Source: Streptomyces sp. JH34 (GTDB taxonomy: Bacteria; Actinomycetota; Actinomycetes; Streptomycetales; Streptomycetaceae). Taken from it: DNA of 64,000 nucleotides. The notes under the pieces are model-generated. The model searched no databases, was not told the origin of the DNA, and saw only the letters and a program-made list of their open reading frames with translations. The stretch covers positions 5,793,501-5,857,500 of the forward strand of contig NZ_JAJSOO010000001.1 in the NCBI RefSeq assembly GCF_029428875.1, written 5' to 3'. Position 1 is the first letter of the stretch. Every line of letters starts with the position of its first letter. This document shows positions 42,795-49,596 of the stretch, piece by piece. Position numbers and translations under genes: made by a program.

Positions 42795-43514
42795 TTGAGC
42801 CGCTCGGTTCTCGTCACCGGAGGAAACCGGGGCATCGGCCTCGCCATCGCCCGCGCCTTCGCCGACAGCGGCGACAAGGTCGCCATCACCTACCGCTCGG
42901 GGGAGCCGCCGCAGGCGCTCACCGAGGCGGGTGTCCTCGCGGTCCGGTGCGACATCACCGACACCGAGCAGGTGGAGCAGGCCTACAAGGAGATCGAGGA
43001 GAAGCACGGTCCCGTGGAGGTGCTGGTCGCCAACGCCGGTATCACCAGGGACCAGTTGCTCATGCGGATGTCCGAGGACGACTTCACGTCCGTGCTCGAC
43101 ACCAACCTCACCGGCACCTTCCGCGTCGTCAAGCGGGCCAACCGCGCGATGCTGCGTGCCAAGAAGGGCCGTGTCGTCCTGATCTCCTCCGTCGTCGGCC
43201 TGCTGGGATCGGCGGGACAGGCCAACTACGCGGCGTCCAAGGCGGGCCTGGTCGGCTTCGCCCGGTCGCTGGCCCGTGAGCTGGGCTCGCGGAACATCAC
43301 GTTCAACGTCGTCGCACCCGGGTTCGTCGACACCGACATGACCCAGGCGCTCACCGACGAGCAGCGCAAGGAGATCGTGTCCCAGGTGCCGCTCGGCCGT
43401 TACGCGCAGCCCGCCGAGATCGCGGCCGCGGTGCGTTTCCTCGCGTCCGACGACGCGTCGTACATCACTGGAGCCGTCATCCCCGTTGACGGCGGATTGG
43501 GCATGGGTCACTGA
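42795..43514 (+). CDS. fabG: 3-oxoacyl-ACP reductase-like SDR
   Basis: A 239-aa SDR with TGGNRGIG (8-15), NAGIT, and the active-site NYAASKAGLVGFARSL (YxxxK); the end YITGAVIPVDGGLGMGH is typical of FabG. TTG start with GAAAGGG about eight bases before. Five bases separate it from fabI, so the pair forms an operon for fatty-acid elongation, matching the S. coelicolor fabG-inhA arrangement as I recall it. Confidence 0.92.
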   Translation: MSRSVLVTGGNRGIGLAIARAFADSGDKVAITYRSGEPPQALTEAGVLAVRCDITDTEQVEQAYKEIEEKHGPVEVLVANAGITRDQLLMRMSEDDFTSVLDTNLTGTFRVVKRANRAMLRAKKGRVVLISSVVGLLGSAGQANYAASKAGLVGFARSLARELGSRNITFNVVAPGFVDTDMTQALTDEQRKEIVSQVPLGRYAQPAEIAAAVRFLASDDASYITGAVIPVDGGLGMGH

Positions 43515-43519
43515 TCACC

Positions 43520-44287
43520 ATGAGCGGAATTCTCGACGGCAAGCGCATCCTGATCACGGGCGTGCTGATGGAGTCGTCCATCGCGTTCCACGCCGCGAAG
43601 GTGGCTCAGGAGCAGGGCGCCGAGGTCATCCTGACGGCCTTTCCCCGGCCGACGCTGACCGAGCGCATCGCCAAGAAGCTTCCCAAGCCCGTCAAGGTCC
43701 TCGAGCTCGACGTCACCGACGACGAGCACCTGGAGCGGCTCGCCGGCCTGGTCAAGGACGAGCTCGGTTCGCTGGACGGCGTCGTGCACTCCATCGGCTT
43801 CGCGCCGCAGGACGCGCTCGGCGGCAACTTCCTGAACACGCCCTTCGAGTCGGTGGCGACCGCGATGCACGTCTCGGCGTTCTCGCTGAAGTCGCTCGCC
43901 ATGGCCTGCAAGCCCCTGATGAGCGAGGGCGGCTCCATCGTCGGCCTCACCTTCGACGCGCAGTTCGCCTGGCCCCAGTACGACTGGATGGGCCCGGCCA
44001 AGGCCGCGCTGGAGGCGACCTCCCGCTACCTCGCCCGTGACCTGGGCAAGGACAGCATCCGCTGCAACCTGATCTCGGCCGGGCCGCTCGGCTCCATGGC
44101 CGCCAAGTCCATCCCGGGCTTCGGCGAGCTCGCGGACGTCTGGAACCACCGCTCCCCGCTGGAGTGGGACATGGCCGACCCGGAGCCGGCCGGTCGCGGG
44201 GTCGTCGCGCTCCTCTCGGACTTCTTCCCGAAGACGACGGGCGAGATCATCCACGTCGACGGCGGCGTGCACATGATGGGCGCCTGA
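43520..44287 (+). CDS. fabI: Enoyl-ACP reductase (NADH), FabI/InhA type
   Basis: A 255-aa protein. The modified SDR motif LITGVLMESSIAFHAAKVA and the catalytic YDWMGPAKAALEA (Tyr-x6-Lys) are diagnostic for FabI/InhA. It performs the last reduction in type II fatty acid synthesis and is the triclosan/isoniazid target class. Second gene of the fabG-fabI operon, followed by a hairpin. Confidence 0.93.
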   Translation: MSGILDGKRILITGVLMESSIAFHAAKVAQEQGAEVILTAFPRPTLTERIAKKLPKPVKVLELDVTDDEHLERLAGLVKDELGSLDGVVHSIGFAPQDALGGNFLNTPFESVATAMHVSAFSLKSLAMACKPLMSEGGSIVGLTFDAQFAWPQYDWMGPAKAALEATSRYLARDLGKDSIRCNLISAGPLGSMAAKSIPGFGELADVWNHRSPLEWDMADPEPAGRGVVALLSDFFPKTTGEIIHVDGGVHMMGA

Positions 44288-44303
44288 CCGCCCCACCGCT
44301 CAC

Positions 44304-44341
44304 CGACGGCCGCGTACCCCTGACCGGGTGCGCGGCCGTCG
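44304..44341 (+). terminator. Terminator after fabI
   Basis: An 11-bp stem CGACGGCCGCG / CGCGGCCGTCG enclosing a smaller ACCC/GGGT stem, 17 bases after the fabI stop. Confidence 0.75.
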
Positions 44342-44471
44342 CGCGTGTCCGCGGGCTCTCCCCGCGCTCTCTTCCGCGCTCGGAGGCCGCGCTCGAGTCG
44401 AAAAGCTGGCCGTTCCACCGCAGAATGTGGGGGAACCGGACTTTTGGTCAGGCTGCGGGGAGGAGATCGTT

Positions 44472-44849
44472 GTGCGCTCCACACGTCGCAGAACCTGGGC
44501 CCTGCTCGCCGCCGCCGCCGTCGTCGCGGGGCTGCTGACCCCGGTGGCCGTGAGCGCGGCCAACCGGGCCGGCGGCTCGGCGGTCCCCGTCGCACCGGAA
44601 CCCGAGCCCTCGGGCGCGGAGTGCCGTACGTCGGTCGAGGGGTCCCGGGTGGTCGCCTACTGCCACAACCCCTACCCCAGCACGGATCTCGTCCGGCTCC
44701 ACACCGAGTGCGCGCGCTGGTGGGACGTCGACGCCGACGGCGGCGCGGTCGCGGTGCAGCCGGGGCGGACGGTCAAGCTGGAGGACCGCTGCTGGAAAGA
44801 GGTCGGCTCCGCCTGGGTCAGCCACTCGGTGTCCCGAGCGGTCGGCTAG
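44472..44849 (+). CDS. Small secreted protein with four cysteines
   Basis: A 125-aa preprotein: signal peptide MRSTRRRTWALLAAAAVV... with cleavage near VSAA-NR, then a roughly 95-aa mature domain with Cys in AECRTS, AYCHNP, TECARW and DRCWKE, enough for two disulfides. I do not recognise the family. GTG with GGAGGAG about seven bases upstream. Its TAG stop overlaps the stop of the convergent regulator gene within CTAG. Confidence 0.8.
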   Translation: MRSTRRRTWALLAAAAVVAGLLTPVAVSAANRAGGSAVPVAPEPEPSGAECRTSVEGSRVVAYCHNPYPSTDLVRLHTECARWWDVDADGGAVAVQPGRTVKLEDRCWKEVGSAWVSHSVSRAVG

Positions 44850-45520
44850 ACCCGCTCCCGGAGACAGTTCAGCGCGTGCGCGGCGGCCTCGGCGGCCGCC
44901 GTCTCCGCGTCACCCGCCCTGATGGCCTCGACGAGCCGCGCGTGGTCCATATGGGCCTCCGGCCGCAGCTCCGGGCCCACGTCGTCGCGCAGGTAGTCGC
45001 GCAGCAGGTCGTTCAGATCGGCGTAGAGCTCGGCCAGCACGTCATTGTGCGAGGCGGCGACGACCGCGAGGTGCAGGGTGGCGTCGGCCGCGACGAACGC
45101 CTCCGCGTCCCCGGACGCCCACACCGCTTCGCGCCGCGCCATCAGCGTGTCCAGCTGCCGCAGGTCCCGGTCCGTGCGCCGCAGGGCGGCCAGCCGTGCG
45201 GCCGAGGACTCCAGTGTGGAGCGCAGCTCGGCGATGTGCCGTGGGTCGGCGTCCGCGAACCGGCGCTGCATCACCCCGGCCAGCTCGCTGGTCGCCACGA
45301 CGTAGGTCCCGGAACCCTGGCGGATGTCCAGCAGCCCGTTGTGCGCCAGGGCGCGCACCGCCTCGCGCACCGTGTTCCGGGCCACCCCGAGCTGCTCGAC
45401 CAGCTCGGGCTCGGTCGGGATCCGCGAGCCCACGGGCCACTCACCCGCCGTGATCTGGTTCCTCAGCTGCGCGATCACCTGGTCGGCGAGAGCCGAACGC
45501 CGTGTGGACGTCAGAGCCAT
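44846..45520 (-). CDS. FadR/GntR family transcriptional regulator
   Basis: A 224-aa regulator. GntR winged HTH at about 8-75 (LADQVIAQLRNQITAGEWPV, LGVARNTVREAVRALAHNGL, RQGSGTYVV), then an all-helical FCD ligand domain with metal-type His/Asp residues (ADATLHLAVV, HMDHARLVEAIRAGD). Divergent from the MFS transporter gene with a candidate palindrome between them, so it probably represses that transporter and itself. Ligand unknown. Confidence 0.9.
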   Translation of the reverse strand: MALTSTRRSALADQVIAQLRNQITAGEWPVGSRIPTEPELVEQLGVARNTVREAVRALAHNGLLDIRQGSGTYVVATSELAGVMQRRFADADPRHIAELRSTLESSAARLAALRRTDRDLRQLDTLMARREAVWASGDAEAFVAADATLHLAVVAASHNDVLAELYADLNDLLRDYLRDDVGPELRPEAHMDHARLVEAIRAGDAETAAAEAAAHALNCLRERV

Positions 45521-45619
45521 GGTGCTCCTTGCTCGTGTTCCGGAAGGTGTGTCCGGGAGGTGCGGGCCCGTCGGACGTCCCCCCGATTGTCTCAGGGGGA
45601 GAGCGGAAGTGGACAGTCA

Positions 45620-45643
45620 ATCATCCCATGATTCTATGATGGG
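45620..45643. promoter_or_regulatory. Palindrome and -10 box in the GntR-MFS divergent region
   Basis: ATCAT-CCC-ATGAT (45620-45632) is a 13-bp palindrome. A further ATGAT half-site (45636-45640) lies in the -10 hexamer TATGAT (45635-45640), and CCCAT (45625-45629) pairs with ATGGG (45639-45643). TATGAT is seven bases before ATG 45648, so the MFS mRNA is probably leaderless and a bound regulator would block it. Confidence 0.6.
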
Positions 45644-45647
45644 TCTC

Positions 45648-46910
45648 ATGCGCCACGACGAGACCCCGACCCTGCGCCCCTCCGCCGCCCAGGCCACCCC
45701 GGGGCCTGAGAAGTCCCAGCCCGGACCGTCCCCCTGGGTGCTGCGGATCGCGACCGTCGGCCTGGTCCTCGCCGCGCTCAACCTCAGGCCCGCCATCACC
45801 AGCCTCGGCCCCCTCCTCGAAGAGGTACGGGACGGACTGCACATGAGCGGCAGCATCGCCGGTGTCCTCACCTCCGTGCCGCCGCTGTGCTTCGCACTGT
45901 TCGGTTTCATGGCGCCACGCCTGGCCCGCCGGTTCGGACCCAGCGCCGTCGTCTGCGCGGGCATGGTGGCCATCGCCGCCGGCCTGCTGCTGCGCCCTTT
46001 CGTGGGCGGCACCGCCGGATTCCTCGCCGCCAGTGCCCTGGCGCTGATGGGCATCGCGGTCAGCAACGTCCTGATGCCCGTGATCGTCAAGCGCTGGTTC
46101 CCCGGCCGCGTCGGCACCATGACCGGCCTCTACTCGATGGCCCTGGCCCTCGGAACCGCCCTCGCCGCCGCCCTCACCGTCCCCCTCACCAACGCGCTGG
46201 GCGGCAGTTGGAAGACCGGGCTGGTGGTCTGGGCGGCCCTGGCCGTGGTCGCGGTCATGCCCTGGGTGCCGTTCCTGAAGGACCGCGGTGACGCGTCCGG
46301 GCAGGCCGCGGGAGCCTCCGCGCCGCCCGCGCCGAAGATCACCCGGAGCCGTACGTCCTGGGCGCTCGCCTGCTTCTTCGGGCTCCAGGCCACGGCCGCG
46401 TACATCACCATGGGCTGGATGCCGCAGATCTTCCGGGACGCGGGGCTCTCGGCCGGCACCTCGGGAGTCCTGCTCGCCGTGATCATGGCCATGGGTGTCC
46501 CCCTCGCCTTCGTCATCCCCCGTCTCGCCACCCGGCTGCGGACCCAGGGCCCGATCGTCCTCGTCCTCAGCGGATGCGGCCTCCTCGGCTACGCGGGCCT
46601 CTACCTGGCCCCGGCCGGCGGTGCCTGGCTCTGGGCGCTGCTGCTGGGCATCGCCAACTGCGCCTTCCCGCTCGCCCTCACCATGATCGGGATGCGTTCG
46701 CGCACCGGCGCCGGGGTGGTCAGGCTCTCGGCCTTCGCGCAGTCCACCGGTTATCTGATCTCTGTCCCCGGCCCGCTGCTGGTCGGCGTGCTCTACCAGC
46801 ACAGCGGTGGATGGGGCCTGCCGCTCGCCCTCATGGCGGCCCTCCTCGTGCCCCAGACGATCGCGGGAGTCCTCGCCGGCCGGGACCGGACGATCGAGGA
46901 CGAATGCTGA
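45648..46910 (+). CDS. CynX/NimT family MFS transporter
   Basis: A 420-aa, 12-TM protein of the cyanate/2-nitroimidazole transporter subfamily: start of TM1 ATVGLVLAALNLRPAITSLG is the subfamily hallmark, then PRLARRFGPSAVVCAG. Between the two halves is a charged loop (about 215-245). ATG 45648 chosen because the -10 hexamer ends seven bases before it; two in-frame ATGs upstream (45636, 45639) lie in the -10 box itself. Divergent from a FadR-type regulator and followed by a 38-aa microprotein. Confidence 0.88.
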   Translation: MRHDETPTLRPSAAQATPGPEKSQPGPSPWVLRIATVGLVLAALNLRPAITSLGPLLEEVRDGLHMSGSIAGVLTSVPPLCFALFGFMAPRLARRFGPSAVVCAGMVAIAAGLLLRPFVGGTAGFLAASALALMGIAVSNVLMPVIVKRWFPGRVGTMTGLYSMALALGTALAAALTVPLTNALGGSWKTGLVVWAALAVVAVMPWVPFLKDRGDASGQAAGASAPPAPKITRSRTSWALACFFGLQATAAYITMGWMPQIFRDAGLSAGTSGVLLAVIMAMGVPLAFVIPRLATRLRTQGPIVLVLSGCGLLGYAGLYLAPAGGAWLWALLLGIANCAFPLALTMIGMRSRTGAGVVRLSAFAQSTGYLISVPGPLLVGVLYQHSGGWGLPLALMAALLVPQTIAGVLAGRDRTIEDEC

Positions 46911-46927
46911 GATGCGACACTGTGCGC

Positions 46928-47044
46928 ATGCCAGTGCTCGATCCGAATCCCCAGAACGGCCAGAAGAAGCTCCTCCTCGTGTTCGGGACGATGCTTCTCA
47001 TCTCCGTGGTCATCGGTGTGATCGCCACGATCGCCTCCCCCTGA
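46928..47044 (+). CDS. SGM_5486-type transporter-associated microprotein
   Basis: A 38-aa protein: basic Asn/Gln-rich N-terminus (PVLDPNPQNGQKK) and one TM helix (about 14-35). It matches the short family I recall as SGM_5486 transporter-associated, found just after CynX/NimT transporters. It starts 17 bases after the MFS stop and precedes a terminator, so it is co-transcribed. Likely a small subunit or modulator of the transporter (inference). Confidence 0.75.
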   Translation: MPVLDPNPQNGQKKLLLVFGTMLLISVVIGVIATIASP

Positions 47045-47076
47045 CCCCCTGAATCCTCCTGGGGGTGGGGTCAGCC

Positions 47077-47100
47077 CCCCTGCCCCCTAGGGGGCAGGGG
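47077..47100 (+). terminator. Terminator after the MFS-microprotein operon
   Basis: CCCCTGCCCCCT / AGGGGGCAGGGG perfect palindrome about 33 bases after the microprotein stop. Confidence 0.8.
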
Positions 47101-47191
47101 TCAGGGTCCAGTGGGTGGGTCACCGGATGGGAGCGCCGCCGTGCGGCCCGTAGCTTCGGGGTGACACAGCCGAGGACCCACGGAGGCGGAC

Positions 47192-47398
47192 ATGCCGGCC
47201 CGCACGCACACCCGGACCCACCGCCCGGCCACGGACGCCGTCGAGGTGCGGCTGCCGTGGTGGGCCGTCGCGCTGCCCGCCGTCGCCTTCGCCGCGCTCC
47301 TGCTGCTGATCGTGGAACCCGGCCCGGCCGACGCCGCGACCGCCGCCCCCGCGATCGGGCGCCTGCTGGAGTACATCCTGGCACTGCTCGCCGTCTGA
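47192..47398 (+). CDS. Small single-TM membrane protein
   Basis: A 68-aa protein: basic N-terminus (PARTHTRTHRPATDA), TM at about 22-41, then a hydrophobic C-terminal segment (GRLLEYILALLAV). GGAGG six bases before the ATG is a strong start signal. Unknown function; stands alone before the SixA-like gene. Confidence 0.7.
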   Translation: MPARTHTRTHRPATDAVEVRLPWWAVALPAVAFAALLLLIVEPGPADAATAAPAIGRLLEYILALLAV

Positions 47399-47475
47399 TC
47401 CGCGCGAAAAGCCCTCGTGGGCGAGCATGTCAACACCCAGCGCCCCGAGGCGTGATCCGTGCGAAGCTGAGGTGT

Positions 47476-47994
47476 ATGAGCGCCGATACACCTCGCAGGA
47501 TCGTCCTTCTCAGGCACGCAAAGGCAGAGTGGTCGCAGGAGTCCGACCACGAGCGGCCACTGGCGGAACGGGGCAGGAAGGACGCCCCCGTCGCCGGCCG
47601 CAAGCTGGCCGATTCAGGCACCGTCTTCGATCTCGCTCTCTGCTCGACCGCCACCAGGACCCGCGAGACCTGGAAACTGGCGGTCCACGAGTTCGAGCAG
47701 CGCCCCAGGACCGTGTACGAGGAGAGGCTGTACGAGGCCTCCCTCGGTGAACTGATCGCCCTGTTCGGTGAGACCCCCGACGATGTGCGCAACCTGCTGG
47801 TCATCGCCCACAATCCCGGCATGCACGGTGCCGCGGACGCTCTCTCCGGCGGTGCCGAGGGCGACGCGCTCGCCCGCATGACCAGGGACGGCTTCCCGAC
47901 CGCCGCCTACGCCGTCGTCGAGTTCTCCGGCCCCTGGAAGAAGCTGGAACACGGCGTGGGCATGCTCGTCGAGTACTGGACGCCGAACGACTGA
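47476..47994 (+). CDS. SixA-like histidine phosphatase
   Basis: A 172-aa protein of the histidine phosphatase superfamily. The phosphate-binding RHG motif appears as LLRHAKAEW, the second Arg in CSTATRTRETW, and the second catalytic His in VIAHNPGMHG. SixA-type enzymes dephosphorylate phosphohistidine or small phosphoesters. GAGGTG precedes the ATG. Followed by a long terminator. Substrate unknown. Confidence 0.88.
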   Translation: MSADTPRRIVLLRHAKAEWSQESDHERPLAERGRKDAPVAGRKLADSGTVFDLALCSTATRTRETWKLAVHEFEQRPRTVYEERLYEASLGELIALFGETPDDVRNLLVIAHNPGMHGAADALSGGAEGDALARMTRDGFPTAAYAVVEFSGPWKKLEHGVGMLVEYWTPND

Positions 47995-48003
47995 GCACGA
48001 CGC

Positions 48004-48050
48004 ACGAAGGGGGGCGGCGGCACACACCGTGTGCCGCCGCCCCCCTTCGT
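48004..48050. terminator. Bidirectional terminator between SixA and serB genes
   Basis: A 20-bp perfect stem ACGAAGGGGGGCGGCGGCAC / GTGCCGCCGCCCCCCTTCGT with a 7-base loop between convergent genes. Confidence 0.92.
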
Positions 48051-48069
48051 GTCCTGCCCGTGCGGCCGG

Positions 48070-49317
48070 TCAGTCCACGAGGCCGTCGGCGGCCTCGACC
48101 TCTTCGCGGGTGATGCCGAGCAGATACAGCACCGTGTCGAGGAACGGGACGTTCACCGCCGTGTGGGCGGCCTGGCGGACGACCGGCTTGGCGTTGAAGG
48201 CGACTCCCAGCCCGGCCGTGTTCAGCATGTCCAGATCGTTCGCGCCGTCACCGATCGCCACCGTCTGGGACAGCGGAACGCCCGCCTGCTCCGCGAAGCT
48301 CCGCAGCAGCCGGGCCTTGCCCGCCCGGTCCACGATGTCGCCCACGACCCGGCCGGTGAGCCTGCCGTCGACGACCTCCAGCGTGTTGGCCGAGGCGAAG
48401 TCCAGCCCGAGGCGCTCCTTCAGGTCGTCCGTGACCTGGGTGAAGCCTCCCGAGACCACGCCCACCTGGTACCCGAGCCGCTTCAGTGTCCGGATCAGTG
48501 TCCGGGCGCCAGGGGTCAGCCGGACCTCGGCCCGCACCTTCTCCACCACCGACACGTCCAGCCCGGCCAGCAGCGCCACCCGTGCGTGCAGGGACTGCTC
48601 GAAGTCGAGTTCGCCGCGCATCGCCTGCTCGGTGACCGAGGCGACCTCGGCCTCGCAGCCGGCATGGGCCGCGAAGAGCTCGATGACCTCGTCCTGGATG
48701 AGCGTCGAGTCGACGTCCATGACGACCAGCCGCTGGGCCCGGAGGCCCAGCCCCGCCGACATGACGGCGATGTCGACGCCGATCCCCGCGGCCTCCGTCG
48801 CGAGGGCGGTCCTCAGTTCCTCGGTCCCGGTACCGGACACGGCGAACTCGACGGCGGTGACGGGGTACTTCGCCAGGCGGAAGATGCGGTCGATGTTGCC
48901 GCCGGTGGAGGTGATCCTGGCCGCTATGGCCGCCGTGGACTCGGCGGTGAGCGGATGTCCCAGCACGGTCACATGCGAACGTCCGTCCCCACGGGGGCGG
49001 TTGTCGCCCGTACCCGAGATGATCTCGGCCTGCAGCTTCAGGGACTCCGCCCAGCTGTGCACGGTCGCCCGCAGGTCGCCCTCGGTCGTGCCGCCGGGCT
49101 CCGGCGAGGTCACCAGGGCGCACAGGACGATGCGGCCCCGGGTGACGACCTGCTCGATGTCCACGACGTCGACGGCGTAGGCGGCCAGGGTGTCGAAAAG
49201 CCCGGCGGTGATACCCGGCCGGTCCTTCCCGAAGATCTTGACGAGAAGCGTGGGGGCGTCCGTGCCCGGAGAGGGCTCGGGGGACTCAGGAGACCGAGGT
49301 GGCTGAGATGCGCTCAT
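48070..49317 (-). CDS. serB: Phosphoserine phosphatase with N-terminal ACT domains
   Basis: A 415-aa enzyme producing L-serine. Two ACT-type modules span about 20-180 (TLLVKIFGKDRPGITAGLFD and HVTVLGHPLTAESTAAIAAR). The HAD domain then shows the nucleophile motif VMDVDSTLIQDEVIE, KRLGYQVGVVSGGFT and the final IGDGANDLDML. The ACT region suggests serine feedback. Convergent with the SixA-like gene. ATG 49317; TACGGT lies nine bases upstream. Confidence 0.95.
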   Translation of the reverse strand: MSASQPPRSPESPEPSPGTDAPTLLVKIFGKDRPGITAGLFDTLAAYAVDVVDIEQVVTRGRIVLCALVTSPEPGGTTEGDLRATVHSWAESLKLQAEIISGTGDNRPRGDGRSHVTVLGHPLTAESTAAIAARITSTGGNIDRIFRLAKYPVTAVEFAVSGTGTEELRTALATEAAGIGVDIAVMSAGLGLRAQRLVVMDVDSTLIQDEVIELFAAHAGCEAEVASVTEQAMRGELDFEQSLHARVALLAGLDVSVVEKVRAEVRLTPGARTLIRTLKRLGYQVGVVSGGFTQVTDDLKERLGLDFASANTLEVVDGRLTGRVVGDIVDRAGKARLLRSFAEQAGVPLSQTVAIGDGANDLDMLNTAGLGVAFNAKPVVRQAAHTAVNVPFLDTVLYLLGITREEVEAADGLVD

Positions 49318-49596
49318 GGTGGTCCCACCGTATAGGGCCGCGGGGCGGGCCCCGAAGCCGTCCCGAGTGGCGGACAGCCCGCGGCCGGATCCCTACGGGG
49401 CCTCCGGGCCGGGAGACATGAGCCCCGGATGAGGTGCTCCGCACCGGTTTCTCCCGAGTCCGCGGCGGCGCCGAGCAGCCTCCGCCCGGTCTTCACACCG
49501 CCCGGCTTTCCGTTACGGGACCGCTCCTGGAATAGTTCCCCACGATGTTCAGCATCCCTAGGCTCCCTGCGACGGGGGCGACTCGGGGGACAACTA

